64,000 bases of DNA from Alphaproteobacteria bacterium (GCA_023259375.1 JAHFQC010000006.1:49625-113624); one strand, 5' to 3'; numbered from the stretch's first letter, positions 9,301-17,418 are shown. Notes: generated from the letters alone by a model not told the origin. Numbers and translations are program-made.

Positions 9301-9712
9301 GGTCGGCATTCAGTACGGCCAGACGCGCTTCGACGGGTATACCGAGACCGGTGGCCCGGCGGCTCTGACGGTGGGCAAGCTCGGTCGGCCGAGCGCCAAT
9401 ACCCGCGTCGGTTTCGATTCCGATTGGACCTTCGACGTGAGCGGCATTGCCGTGAAGCCGCAAGTCCATGCCTTCCTGGTCAATCGCCTCGAAAGCCATG
9501 TCAGCCATATCACCGCCGGCTTTGCCGCGGCCCCCGACGCGACGGCCAGCTTCGAGGTCGCCGGCGATTCGCCGGTTTGGGCGGATCTCGGCTTGAAGCT
9601 CGATGCCGAGGTTTACGACAACACGACGCTCGGGTTCACCTTCAACGCCAATCCCGGCAACGCCGGCGGCACCTACACCGCAGTGGGCGGTTCGCTGCAC
9701 GTGAAGCTGTAA
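6314..9712 (+). CDS. Secreted trypsin-like serine protease with autotransporter domain
   Basis: The 1132-residue product has a Sec signal peptide (residues 1-~29, ending near SYA), then an S1 (trypsin-like) protease domain with the full triad: His81 in FASHC, Asp167 in QADIAMASL and Ser290 in APGDSGGP. A long passenger follows with repeated Gly-rich strands (NGAKTGLNI, VDGVLVTNGDLALMGG), typical of the beta-helix of type V autotransporters. From about residue 860 comes an autotransporter beta-barrel. It ends in HVKL rather than the usual aromatic residue, which is slightly odd. The product should be anchored in the outer membrane and display or release a protease. The long ORF extends upstream to 6185, but ATG 6314 places the signal peptide correctly. 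A strong terminator follows. Confidence 0.9.
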   Translation: MTSSRVLKSVLRTSTAVLGLAAAAVSPSYAIVGNDAYLPASLVDTTNITGVGQMVIDQKNDYIGLCTVSLINPRTVIFASHCVNEGDTDFRPASDYGAANGGYPIAFFFNANNNVQGNSAIGHWLRGSNGGAKYLTRTDEYAYNSNYVIYNTLSTQLGMGNNFLQADIAMASLDTPATNIPTWTLLFSPITEPTHATIVGYGNNGIGSVGGAGGIDYRRRVAENTISVLSSLDDQDSFLFPKYSGGLPQNLYMADFNDPKFGTAQANEYDFNIFHDAALPKEGITAPGDSGGPLIIDQLFSKQVIAAVLSGGDRFYTGQPSSSYGTTSFYQPLYLFWDWIVSNNPYKYVSAKTGDGSWTDPTHWVMNLDPNYVTIDANGNLVNALPTEPAQGVPEVDQVNSPKFGQVCYFNDCYDIGKDQAVHYSNAANGEVSGLPGLVKFTPDETDTSASDPMMSLVQHWLESQASNQPSAIMHGAPVDGAPGSSNFVPDNIDPVENAVPRYYDVTLSADGTTTLSGAQVVIDRLTINGAKTGLNIASSGGLGVNIDVTMYAGILNVDGVLVTNGDLALMGGLLTGSGTVWAPYTTAVLGGIAPGGVGKIGTLRINGNVILSSGSGFLVDVGANASDRLDVRDGTLSLGGTLVVMPTAGYTPKWHETKIIASGDAITGKFDNIPDTIAGVLYPVAGKVAAATYDTEVVTFEAAKFQAVLSNPTADQVAIGGVLDTDRAGSYDKLASIYSAVDSLADGSLSGALDALVPNAARSVPQTALLLSGAHANFLWQYMGATDPSSEPRVAVQTGTLKLAQNSQSGSFEMRNLLTSLGSAGDCSSGRIACATDATSGGSSDTGGMALPKGVGAFLSGQKIDGNIKLGGDGGKADVDGFLIALGADVPVSSRTRVGVSFGIGEADTNLRDQPAHTKLSSRQFFAYSMYMHPEGYFANGFVGIGWQSFHTVRQVTLGTTPSVLEGRAGGYSPSFGLQVGMAFADVIGGTIKPAVGIQYGQTRFDGYTETGGPAALTVGKLGRPSANTRVGFDSDWTFDVSGIAVKPQVHAFLVNRLESHVSHITAGFAAAPDATASFEVAGDSPVWADLGLKLDAEVYDNTTLGFTFNANPGNAGGTYTAVGGSLHVKL

Positions 9713-9733
9713 TTTTGGCGCTATCCTAAGTGA

Positions 9734-9770
9734 GGGGCCTGCAGACGATGTCTGCGGGCCCTTATTTTTT
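9734..9770 (+). terminator. Rho-independent terminator after the autotransporter gene
   Basis: GGGCC-T-GCAGA (9735-9745) pairs with TCTGC-G-GGCCC (9751-9761) around a 5-base loop and is followed by TTATTTTTT. It lies 22 bp past the protease stop codon. Confidence 0.85.
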
Positions 9771-9865
9771 GACGCGGGCGAGGGGCGAACGAGCCCGTTT
9801 GTCCCGGCGGCGGCTTGGGTTTATGAGTGTCCGGGCGGCAATGCGCGCGTAGAACAGGTGCTCCT

Positions 9866-10477
9866 TTGAAGATCAAACTCCATAAGAACGATTTGCCCGA
9901 CGGCCTCGATCTCGGTCCCATGGTGGCCATCGATACCGAAACCATGGGCCTTCAGCCCTACCGCGACCGGTTATGCCTGGCCCAGATGTCGGCGGGCGAC
10001 GGCGTCTGCCATGCGGTGCAGTTTGCGCCGGGCGCCTATGCCGCGCCCAACCTCAAGCGGATGCTGACCGACCCGAAAGTCCTCAAGCTGTTTCATTTCG
10101 CCCGGTTCGACATGGCCAAGTTCCGCCAGGAGTTGGGTGTGGTCACCGCGCCGGTCTATTGCACCAAGCTGGCTTCCAAGCTGGTGCGGACCTACACCGA
10201 CAAGCACGGCCTCAAGGATCTGGTGCGCGAGCTTCTCGGCGTCGATCTCAACAAGGAACAGCAAAGCTCCGATTGGGGCGCCGCGGAATTGACGGAGCGT
10301 CAGCTTGCTTATGCCGCCAACGACGTCGCCTTTCTCCACCGCCTGAAGGACGCGCTCGACGCCATGCTGGCCCGGGAGCACCGCACCGAGCTTGCCCAAG
10401 CCTGCTTCGACTTCCTGCCGACCCGGGTGGAACTCGACCTGAAGGGCTGGCCGGAAATCGATATCTTCGCCCACTGA
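9866..10477 (+). CDS. rnd: Ribonuclease D-like 3'-5' exonuclease
   Basis: This short (203 aa) alphaproteobacterial RNase D contains only the DEDD exonuclease domain and no HRDC domains. It trims the 3' ends of RNAs, including tRNA precursors. Motifs: ExoI AIDTETMGL (Asp and Glu), ExoII FHFARFDMAKF (Asp), ExoIII YAANDVAFLH (Tyr and Asp). The ORF is open from ATG 9827, but homologues begin at the equivalent of KIKLHKNDLP. A TTG at 9866 has AGGTG five bases upstream, so TTG is preferred; the start remains uncertain by 13 codons. Confidence 0.88.
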   Translation: MKIKLHKNDLPDGLDLGPMVAIDTETMGLQPYRDRLCLAQMSAGDGVCHAVQFAPGAYAAPNLKRMLTDPKVLKLFHFARFDMAKFRQELGVVTAPVYCTKLASKLVRTYTDKHGLKDLVRELLGVDLNKEQQSSDWGAAELTERQLAYAANDVAFLHRLKDALDAMLAREHRTELAQACFDFLPTRVELDLKGWPEIDIFAH

Positions 10478-10556
10478 AACAAATTTAAGTTGGCGGTTCA
10501 GGCGTTTACTGCCATGCAAGAAGTCGCCTTGAACCGCGGCTCGGATTTGGCCACAT

Positions 10557-10572
10557 TTGGCACGAATTTCGC
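10557..10572 (+). promoter_or_regulatory. Candidate sigma-54 promoter of the kdsD-lptCAB-rpoN operon
   Basis: TTGGCACGAATTTCGC matches the -24/-12 consensus TTGGCACG-N4-TTGC at all positions but one (TCGC for TTGC), and it keeps the essential GG-N10-GC spacing. It lies 127 bp before the kdsD start. An imperfect inverted repeat (GGTTCAGGCG at 10495-10504, CGCCTTGAACC at 10525-10535) lies just upstream. If active, it would make rpoN part of a sigma-54-dependent or autoregulated operon. Confidence 0.4.
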
Positions 10573-10698
10573 GTTAGGGCGTCGCCCCCGGGCGCCGACC
10601 TGCTTTCCGGAGAGCCGTTCGCGGACGGCGCTCGACGACAACACAGGGTTCCCCGACCGCGCGCGTCCTGCGCGAGGGGGGACGTCACAGGTGGCTGA

Positions 10699-11697
10699 AT
10701 GGGGTCCGCCGTACTAGACGAAGTTGCGCCTGCCACGGCTGATCTGACGGTTGCCCGCCGGGTGATCGACGCAGCCGGCGAGGCCGTGCGGCTCCTGGGC
10801 GACAGCCTGGGGCCTGAGTTCACCAAGGCGGTCGACACGCTTCTGGCCGCCAAGGGCCGTGTGATCGTCAGCGGCATCGGCAAGTCGGGTCACATCGCGC
10901 GCAAGATCGCGGCGACGATGGCGTCCACCGGCACGCCGGCGCATTTCGTTCACCCGTCCGAAGCCAGTCACGGTGATCTCGGCGAGATCACCCGCAACGA
11001 CGTGCTTCTGATCCTGTCGTGGCGGGGCGAGACCAAGGAGCTTTCGGACCTCATTGTTTATGCCAAGCGCTTTCGCATTCCGCTGATCGGGATGGCGTGG
11101 AACGCGGAATCGACCTTGCTCAAGGCCGCGGACGTGGCGCTGGTGCTGCCGCATGTCAGCGAGGCCTGTCCGCACGGTCTGGCGCCGACGACCTCCACCA
11201 CCTTGATGATCGTGCTCGGCGATGCGCTGGCGATGGCGCTGATGGAACGGCGCGATTTCTCGGTCGACGAATACCGCAATCTCCATCCCGGCGGATCGCT
11301 CGGGCGCGCCTTGATCCGGGTGCGGGACTTGATGCACGGCCCCGCCGAATTGCCGCTGGCGGCCGAAACCGCGCCGCTGCGCGAAGCCATCGCGGAGATG
11401 GAGCGGCACAATTTCGGCTGCGTCGGGATCACCGGTGCGGATGGCGCGCTGGTCGGCATCATCACCGATGGCGATTTGCGCCGCCGCTTCGATCAGAACC
11501 TGAAAGACGCCAAGGCCGGGGACGTGATGACCAAGTCGCCCAAGGTCATGCGCGCCGATCAGTTGGCCGCCGAGGCGGTCGCCTTGATGAACGACAAGCA
11601 GATCACCCAGCTTTTCGTGCTCGATGCCAAGGCCAAGCTGGCCAAGCCGGTCGGCATCCTGCACATCCACGATTGTCTCCGAGCGGGGCTCAGATGA
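10699..11697 (+). CDS. kdsD: Arabinose-5-phosphate isomerase (KpsF/GutQ family)
   Basis: The 332-residue enzyme interconverts ribulose-5-phosphate and arabinose-5-phosphate, the first step of Kdo synthesis for lipopolysaccharide. An N-terminal SIS sugar-isomerase domain (residues ~35-170) carries SGIGKSGHIARK and the conserved HPSEASHGDLG segment. Two CBS domains (~205-330) follow, with LVGIITDGDLRR and PVGILHIHD. The ATG at 10699 is preceded by AGGTGG. The stop overlaps the lptC start by 4 bp, and the gene heads the lptC-lptA-lptB-rpoN run, a standard proteobacterial order. Confidence 0.95.
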   Translation: MGSAVLDEVAPATADLTVARRVIDAAGEAVRLLGDSLGPEFTKAVDTLLAAKGRVIVSGIGKSGHIARKIAATMASTGTPAHFVHPSEASHGDLGEITRNDVLLILSWRGETKELSDLIVYAKRFRIPLIGMAWNAESTLLKAADVALVLPHVSEACPHGLAPTTSTTLMIVLGDALAMALMERRDFSVDEYRNLHPGGSLGRALIRVRDLMHGPAELPLAAETAPLREAIAEMERHNFGCVGITGADGALVGIITDGDLRRRFDQNLKDAKAGDVMTKSPKVMRADQLAAEAVALMNDKQITQLFVLDAKAKLAKPVGILHIHDCLRAGLR

Positions 11698-12386
11698 CCC
11701 GACGCGAGCAGGTCAACAGCGCCGTTGCCCAGGCCCTGCCGCCGCAGCCTGAGCGCGACTGGTCGGCCCGGCAGCGTCTGAAGGCGACCGACGCCTTGCG
11801 CTATTCGCGCTTCGTCAGCGTGATGAAGAAGGTCCTGCCGATCGGTGCCGCTGTGCTGATGGCTTCGGTGGTCGCCTATTCGGTGCTGCCGCGCCACAAC
11901 GACCGCATGATGGCCATGAAGCAGAGCGGCAATCTCGCCCGCGACCTGACCATGACCAAGTCGAGCTTCACCGGCACCGACGAGAAGGGCAATCCCTTCA
12001 AGGTCACCGCCGCCGAAGTGATCCAGGACCCCAAAGCCAAGTCGATGCGCGCCGAACTGAAGCAGATCGACGCCGACATGCAGTTCGGCAACGAAAGCTG
12101 GATCAACGCCACCGCCGGGCACGGCTGGATCGACGGCGATAGCGGCATCCTGAAGCTCGACGGCGGCATCTCGGTGTTCACCGACAGCGGCTATCAACTG
12201 CAGACCAAGAGCGCCACCGCCCTGATCAAGGCCAACATCCTGGAAGGCACCGAAGGCGTGAAGGGGCAGGGGCCGACCGGACAGTTCAGCGCCGACCGTT
12301 TCCATTTCGACCGCGTCAAGAGACAGCTCAGGCTGTCGGGGCACGTCCACATGACGCTGTATCCGAAGAAAGCGAATAGACGATGA
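11694..12386 (+). CDS. lptC: LPS export system periplasmic protein LptC
   Basis: The 230-residue, single-pass inner-membrane protein links the LptBFG transporter to the LptA bridge. A cytoplasmic N-tail is followed by one helix (about residues 44-63, VLPIGAAVLMASVVAYSVL) and a periplasmic beta-jellyroll repeat region (SSFTGTDEKGNPFKVTA, DGDSGILKLDGGISVFTDSGY), typical of the LptC/YrbK family. Sequence identity in this family is low, so position between kdsD and lptA is strong support. The ATG at 11694 overlaps the kdsD stop, and its stop overlaps lptA. Confidence 0.9.
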   Translation: MTRREQVNSAVAQALPPQPERDWSARQRLKATDALRYSRFVSVMKKVLPIGAAVLMASVVAYSVLPRHNDRMMAMKQSGNLARDLTMTKSSFTGTDEKGNPFKVTAAEVIQDPKAKSMRAELKQIDADMQFGNESWINATAGHGWIDGDSGILKLDGGISVFTDSGYQLQTKSATALIKANILEGTEGVKGQGPTGQFSADRFHFDRVKRQLRLSGHVHMTLYPKKANRR

Positions 12387-12892
12387 GAGGACCAATCGCG
12401 ATCCTGCTGGCGGGAACCGTCCTTGCGGGCGCCGCCCTGGCGCAGCAGATGACGATGACCAAGGGCATGTCCAATCCCAATGCGCCGATCGACCTTTCGG
12501 CCAACGACATGTTCGCCGACCAGAACACCGGCATGGTGGTCTACACCGGCAATGTCATCGTCAAGCAGGGCGAGGTGAAGCTGCGCGCCGACAAGATGCG
12601 GGCCAAGCTCGTCGCCAACAATCCGAGCCATCTTTATGCTGACGGCCGGGTGGTGATCGATGCGCCGAGCGGGATCGCAACCGGCAATAGCGGCGTCTAC
12701 GACGTCGAGCCGCGGCTCATCACGCTGACCGGCAATGTCGTTCTGACCAAGGACAAGAACGTACTGCGAGGCCAGAAGCTGGTGGTGAACCTCATCACCG
12801 GTCAGGCCACGCTGGACGGCGGTCAGGGCAAGGCCGGCAGAGTACAGGCTTTGTTTACCCCAAAGAACGAAGACGGCACGCAAAAACCCTGA
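12383..12892 (+). CDS. lptA: LPS transport periplasmic bridge protein LptA
   Basis: The 169-residue periplasmic protein has a signal peptide (MRGPIAILLAGTVLAGAALA) and one OstA/LptA domain. The domain shows the repeating strand pattern YTGNVIVKQGEVKLRADKM and LTGNVVLTKDKNVLRGQKL. LptA oligomers carry lipopolysaccharide across the periplasm. The gene overlaps lptC by 4 bp and precedes lptB by 40 bp. Confidence 0.94.
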   Translation: MRGPIAILLAGTVLAGAALAQQMTMTKGMSNPNAPIDLSANDMFADQNTGMVVYTGNVIVKQGEVKLRADKMRAKLVANNPSHLYADGRVVIDAPSGIATGNSGVYDVEPRLITLTGNVVLTKDKNVLRGQKLVVNLITGQATLDGGQGKAGRVQALFTPKNEDGTQKP

Positions 12893-12932
12893 ATTTCATA
12901 GATCCTTAAGCACAAACAGGCACAGTTCTCGC

Positions 12933-13712
12933 ATGGACCCGACTTCTGAAACCGCAACCGATGGCCAGCGCCCCCGCGTGATCGAGGGTGGCAAGGGTCT
13001 GATTGCGACGCGCATCGCGAAAAGTTTCAAGCAGCGTCCCGTCGTCCGCTCCGTCAGTCTATCGGTGAAGCGCGGCGAAGTGGTGGGTTTGCTCGGCCCC
13101 AACGGTGCCGGCAAGACGACCTGCTTCTACATGATCACCGGCCTGATCCCGGTCGATGCCGGCACCATCGAGGTCGATGGCTATGACGTGACGCGCCTGC
13201 CGATGTACCGGCGCGCCCGCATGGGCATCGGTTATCTGCCGCAGGAAGCCTCGATCTTCCGGGGCCTCACGGCCGAGGAAAACATCCGCGCCACGGCGGA
13301 ACTGGTCGAACCCGAGCCGGGTCTGCTGGAAGCCGCGGTGGAAGAACTCTTGGCCGAATTCGGCGTCACCCATGTGCGCAACACCCCGTCGATCGCGCTG
13401 TCGGGCGGCGAACGCCGCCGCGTGGAGATCGCGCGCGCCCTGGCGACGCATCCGTCCTACATTCTGCTCGACGAACCGCTGGCCGGCATCGATCCGATCG
13501 CGGTCGGCGAAATCCGCACTTTGGTGAAACATCTGAAGGACCGCGGCGTCGGCGTTCTCATCACCGATCACAACGTGCGCGATGCGCTCGACATCATCGA
13601 TCGTGCCTACATCCTGCACGACGGCGTCGTGATGAAGGAAGGCACGCCCGCCGAGATCGTCGAAGACCGCGACGTGCGGCGCGTCTATCTGGGAGAACGG
13701 TTCTCGCTATGA
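12933..13712 (+). CDS. lptB: LPS export ABC transporter ATP-binding protein LptB
   Basis: The 259-residue ATPase energises extraction of LPS from the inner membrane with LptF and LptG, which are not in this window. Walker A is GPNGAGKTT at residues 55-63. The ABC signature is LSGGERRRVEIARAL, Walker B is YILLDEPLAGIDP, and the H-loop is LITDHNVRD, the form typical of LptB. An N-terminal extension of ~20 residues precedes the canonical start of the domain. The gene lies between lptA and rpoN, its usual place. Confidence 0.96.
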   Translation: MDPTSETATDGQRPRVIEGGKGLIATRIAKSFKQRPVVRSVSLSVKRGEVVGLLGPNGAGKTTCFYMITGLIPVDAGTIEVDGYDVTRLPMYRRARMGIGYLPQEASIFRGLTAEENIRATAELVEPEPGLLEAAVEELLAEFGVTHVRNTPSIALSGGERRRVEIARALATHPSYILLDEPLAGIDPIAVGEIRTLVKHLKDRGVGVLITDHNVRDALDIIDRAYILHDGVVMKEGTPAEIVEDRDVRRVYLGERFSL

Positions 13713-13756
13713 CGACGACGATGCCTCCGCGTTGCGTGTGGGAGGGAGAAACCTAG

Positions 13757-15286
13757 ATGGCTGTCTCCCAGCGCCTAGAACTCCGGCAGGGCCAGTCCCT
13801 GGTGATGACTCCGCAACTGCAGCAAGCCATCAAGCTGCTGCAGCTGTCGAACATCGAGCTGACGGAGTTCTGTGAACAGGAGCTGGAGAAGAATCCTCTT
13901 CTTGAACGCGACGACAGCACCCCGTCCCTCGAAGCCGAACGCGAGCCCCCCGCACCCGAACCCGCCCCGGCCGAGACCCTCGACCGCGAACTGGCGCGCG
14001 AGGACTTCTCCAAGTGCGCCGACATGGACGCGACCGGCGAAGACCGCTATTCCGACGGCGAGGAGCGCGGCGCGACCAACTCCAGTCCCGACAACGCACC
14101 GCTGGCCGACTGGTCGACGGTGCGCAGCAGCGGCCAGCGCTACGAGGGTGACGAGGACCTGCTCGAATCCACGGTGGCCGAAGGCGGTACGCTGAAGGAT
14201 CATCTGCTCGAGCAGCTCGCGATTGCCGCGCTCGATCACGACAAGCGCCTCATCTGCGTCGGCCTGATCGATGCCGTGGACGAAGCTGGCTATCTGCGCG
14301 CCGATCTCGACGAGATGGCTGCACGTCTCGGTTGCGACAAGGCGCTGATCGAACAGACGTTGACGATTTTGCAGGGCTTCGATCCGGTCGGCGTCGCAGC
14401 GCGCGACCTCGCCGAATGTCTCGCGCTCCAGCTCAAGGAGAAGGACCGCTTCGATCCGGCGATGGCGGCGATGATCGGCCGTCTCGATCTGGTGGCACGC
14501 CGTGACATTTCCCAGCTGGCGCAGATTTGCGGCGTCGATGCCGCCGATATCTCCGACATGCTTTGCGAGATCCGCGCCCTCAGTCCCAAGCCGGGCCTCA
14601 AGTTCACCTCCGAGCCGGTGCAGCCGGTGGTGCCGGATGTGATCGTGCGCGAAGGTCCCGACGGCGGCTGGCTGGTGGAACTGAATTCCGAGACCCTGCC
14701 GCGGCTGCTGGTCAATGCGCGATATTTTGCGAAAGTGTCGGCGCATGCCCGCGATAAGGAATCGAAGACCTATCTGACCGAGTGCCTCAACAACGCCAAC
14801 TGGCTGGTGAAGAGTCTCGATCAGCGGGCGCGTACCATTCTCAAAGTCGCCAGCGAGATCGTGCGCCAGCAGGACGGCTTCCTGGCCTACGGCGTGCGGC
14901 ATTTGCGTCCGCTCAATCTGAGGACGATCGCCGACGCCATCGGCATGCACGAATCGACGGTCAGCCGCGTCACGTCGAACAAGTATGTCGCTACGCCGCG
15001 CGGCTTGTTCGAACTGAAATACTTCTTCACGGCCGCGATCCAGTCGCTCGACGGCTCCGAATCCCATTCGGCCGAAGCGGTCCGCGACCGCATCCGCGAA
15101 ATGATCGAACGCGAAGAACCGCGCGAAATCCTGTCCGATGATCGTATTGTCGCGATGCTGACGGCCGATGGGGTACACATCGCGCGCCGCACCGTGGCGA
15201 AGTACCGCGAATCGATGCGCATACCGTCTTCGGTGGAACGGCGGCGGCTCAAATCGGGAGAATCCCTGAATTCCGGGCTCCGCTGA
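13757..15286 (+). CDS. rpoN: RNA polymerase sigma-54 factor
   Basis: The 509-residue sigma factor directs RNA polymerase to -24/-12 promoters and needs AAA+ activators. Region I is the Gln/Leu-rich start (LELRQGQSLVMTPQLQQAIK), followed by an acidic region II (residues ~50-125) and the core-binding and HTH regions. The diagnostic RpoN box ARRTVAKYRE is at residues 476-485. GGGAGGGAG precedes the ATG. A near-consensus sigma-54 site heads the operon at 10557, and a canonical one precedes the PEP-CTERM gene at 42648-42782. The hpf gene usually found next is missing here. Confidence 0.97.
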   Translation: MAVSQRLELRQGQSLVMTPQLQQAIKLLQLSNIELTEFCEQELEKNPLLERDDSTPSLEAEREPPAPEPAPAETLDRELAREDFSKCADMDATGEDRYSDGEERGATNSSPDNAPLADWSTVRSSGQRYEGDEDLLESTVAEGGTLKDHLLEQLAIAALDHDKRLICVGLIDAVDEAGYLRADLDEMAARLGCDKALIEQTLTILQGFDPVGVAARDLAECLALQLKEKDRFDPAMAAMIGRLDLVARRDISQLAQICGVDAADISDMLCEIRALSPKPGLKFTSEPVQPVVPDVIVREGPDGGWLVELNSETLPRLLVNARYFAKVSAHARDKESKTYLTECLNNANWLVKSLDQRARTILKVASEIVRQQDGFLAYGVRHLRPLNLRTIADAIGMHESTVSRVTSNKYVATPRGLFELKYFFTAAIQSLDGSESHSAEAVRDRIREMIEREEPREILSDDRIVAMLTADGVHIARRTVAKYRESMRIPSSVERRRLKSGESLNSGLR

Positions 15287-15295
15287 TTTCAAGCG

Positions 15296-15324
15296 TTGAC
15301 TTTAAAAAACCTCCGGACTAATGG
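15296..15324 (+). promoter_or_regulatory. Predicted sigma-70-type promoter of ptsN
   Basis: TTGACT (15296-15301) and TAATGG (15319-15324) are separated by 17 bp, in the 196 bp gap between rpoN and ptsN. The gap is otherwise non-coding. Short hairpins lie downstream (GGACTAATGGTCC overlapping the -10, then CCTTACAGGGTTAAGG). Confidence 0.45.
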
Positions 15325-15482
15325 TCCGCGCCTTTCGAACGAACCCCTTACAGGGTTAAGGAAATAGCCGGGAGCTGCCCGGAGAAACAAACAAGACAGT
15401 TAGGCAACAAGCGTTCGGGGTAGACGTTCGAATAGATGTTTTCCCGCTTCTTCGTTGCAGAGAAGGTTACCGTAGGGCCGTC

Positions 15483-15956
15483 ATGCAAATCTCCGACTTG
15501 CTCAGTCCTGAAGGTGTGCTTCCGTCTCTGAAAGTGAAGGACAAGAAGCAGCTTCTGAATCATCTCGCCGAGAAGGCGTCGTTGATCACCCGCGTGCCGC
15601 AGGCGCGCATTCTCGAGACTTTGGTCGAACGCGAGCGGCTCGGCACCACCGGCGTGGGGCAGGGCATCGCGATCCCGCACGGACGTTTGACCGAGATCAA
15701 GAAGATCTCCGGCATCTTCGCCAAGCTCGACACGCCGATCGAATACGAAGCGGTCGACAATCAGCCGGTCGAACTGGTGTTCATGCTCTTGGCGCCGGAA
15801 GGCTCGGGTGCCGATCACTTGAAGGCGCTGGCGCGCGTGTCGCGCCTGCTGCGCAATCAGGCGGCCTGCGAGAAGCTGCGCAAGGCGACGACGGCCGAAG
15901 CTTTGTATGCGATCCTGACTGAACCGTCCGGTAGCGCCAGCTCTGTCGCAGCCTGA
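15483..15956 (+). CDS. ptsN: Nitrogen-regulatory PTS enzyme IIA (EIIA-Ntr)
   Basis: The 157-residue, cytoplasmic EIIA domain is phosphorylated at His66 in the motif IAIPHGRL by the PTSNtr cascade (PtsP and NPr). In its two states it regulates potassium uptake, nitrogen metabolism and envelope functions. LLSPEGVLPSLKVKDKKQLL is the usual N-terminus, and the length matches the family. It lies downstream of rpoN as in most proteobacteria, but it is separated from it by a promoter-bearing gap rather than by hpf. Confidence 0.95.
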   Translation: MQISDLLSPEGVLPSLKVKDKKQLLNHLAEKASLITRVPQARILETLVERERLGTTGVGQGIAIPHGRLTEIKKISGIFAKLDTPIEYEAVDNQPVELVFMLLAPEGSGADHLKALARVSRLLRNQAACEKLRKATTAEALYAILTEPSGSASSVAA

Positions 15957-16118
15957 ACTGCTGGTTGTCATAAGTAGTTTTCCCTATACCTGATTTTGGT
16001 AACTATAGTTTCGTCCGCGTACCGCTCTTTCGCCCGGTGCGGCGGTAACGCATTTGGTTGCGGCGCGCGGACATTGTTTAAGAGGCCGGCAACCACACGC
16101 GCGTAGCTTTTTCGCGTC

Positions 16119-17336
16119 ATGCGCGTCGAAACCCAGGAACCCGTCGACCGCAGCGCAAGCTGGGTCACCTCATCCGCCCGCTTGGTAAAGAGCGGTGGCA
16201 GCGCCAATGTCATCAGCCTCGATGGCATCCGCAAGGCGGCGGGCGAGCGTTGGCCGAAGCTGCGCGATATCGCGGCCGCCCGTCTCGAACAGCTTCTGAG
16301 CGAGCGCCTCGGTCCCGCCGATTGCTTCCTGGCGCTCGACGACATGAACCGGCTCGTCATCATGCCCCAGCTTCCGCCGGCGGACGGCGAGGTTTCGTGC
16401 CTGCGCATCGCCTACGATCTCGTCAAAGGACTGCTTGGCGCGTGCCGTCTGGACCAGCTCACCGTGGCGCCCGCCGCGGCCATCGGCGACAGCATCATCG
16501 AGGTGGAGGAATTCGGCACCGAAGAACTGTTGAACCTGACGGAAAAGGCCGGCTTGTCTCTGGCTATGCCCGATGCCCGAGCGGACGGCCTGCGCGATAC
16601 GCTGCCGGCATCGGCCGGTGAGATCGATGTTCTCTATTATCCGGTCTGGGATGCGGAGATGCAGGTCATCCGCTCCTATCGCTGCCGTCCGGCGGCGGGC
16701 TGGCAAAGTCACGGTCCCGAGGGCTCGCCGGAGCGTTTGCTGTCCATGGTGCGGGTAACGCTCGACTTGATGCAGCGGAGCGCTCACGATTTGCAGCGCT
16801 GCATCGCACGCGGCGAGCGCTTTATCCTGACCGTGCCGGTGTCGTACCAGATTCTGGCCGCGCCGGTGCCGCGGATGCAGTTCCTCGCCGGCTGCCGCGC
16901 TCTCGGGCCCAGCCTGCGCCCGTATCTCGCCTACGTGCTCAAGGACATGCCGACCGGCATTCCGCAATCCCGTGTCGCCGAGGTGACCACCATCCTGCAG
17001 GTCTTCTGCGGCGCCGTGGTGGCGCGCGTCCCCCATCCCGCCGCGGTATCGCTTCCTGCGTTCCGCACCACCGGGATCAAAGCCCTGGGCGTCTCCCTCC
17101 GGGGCGTGGCGCCGGTCAGTTGCGAAACCGAAATCGCCGCGCTGGTGTCCGAGACAAAGCGCTCGGGAATGGTCGCGTTTGCCGATTTTGTCGATTCTCC
17201 AACCGCCCTGCGTTGCTGCCTCGATCGCGGCGTGCGGTGGTTGTGCGGCACCGCGGTTGCGGCCGCCGTGGGGGAGCCGGGGCCGCTGAAAAGCCTGCCC
17301 AGGATGAAACTCCTGAAAGACGCCAAAGCCGCCTGA
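16119..17336 (+). CDS. Hypothetical protein with degenerate GGDEF/EAL-like architecture
   Basis: I do not recognise this 405-residue protein firmly. There is no signal peptide. Residues ~45-125 (LLSERLGPADCFLALDDMNRLVIMP) resemble a decayed cyclase or sensor segment that lacks any GGDEF motif. The second half (~215-400) follows the helix-strand rhythm of an EAL domain: FILTVPVSYQIL, LRPYLAYVLKDMPTGI, TTGIKALGVSLRG and VAFADFVDSPTALRCCL. It has no EAL or KxD motif, so it would be catalytically inert. The C-terminus ends after GTAVAAAVG. It could be a c-di-GMP receptor or a scaffold; that is inference from a loose pattern match. It stands alone, in the same direction as ptsN. Confidence 0.75.
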   Translation: MRVETQEPVDRSASWVTSSARLVKSGGSANVISLDGIRKAAGERWPKLRDIAAARLEQLLSERLGPADCFLALDDMNRLVIMPQLPPADGEVSCLRIAYDLVKGLLGACRLDQLTVAPAAAIGDSIIEVEEFGTEELLNLTEKAGLSLAMPDARADGLRDTLPASAGEIDVLYYPVWDAEMQVIRSYRCRPAAGWQSHGPEGSPERLLSMVRVTLDLMQRSAHDLQRCIARGERFILTVPVSYQILAAPVPRMQFLAGCRALGPSLRPYLAYVLKDMPTGIPQSRVAEVTTILQVFCGAVVARVPHPAAVSLPAFRTTGIKALGVSLRGVAPVSCETEIAALVSETKRSGMVAFADFVDSPTALRCCLDRGVRWLCGTAVAAAVGEPGPLKSLPRMKLLKDAKAA

Positions 17337-17418
17337 TTCGGCTTCGCTTGCCCCGCTTCCTGCCAACGGTATAGTTTTACACCGTGATCCACGTCCGCGA
17401 TTCCCAGGCAGGACTACC

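Noticed and set aside
12917..12933. GGCACAGTTCTCGC with GG-N10-GC spacing just before lptB
   Set aside because: Several consensus positions are wrong, and initiation would fall inside the lptB coding region.
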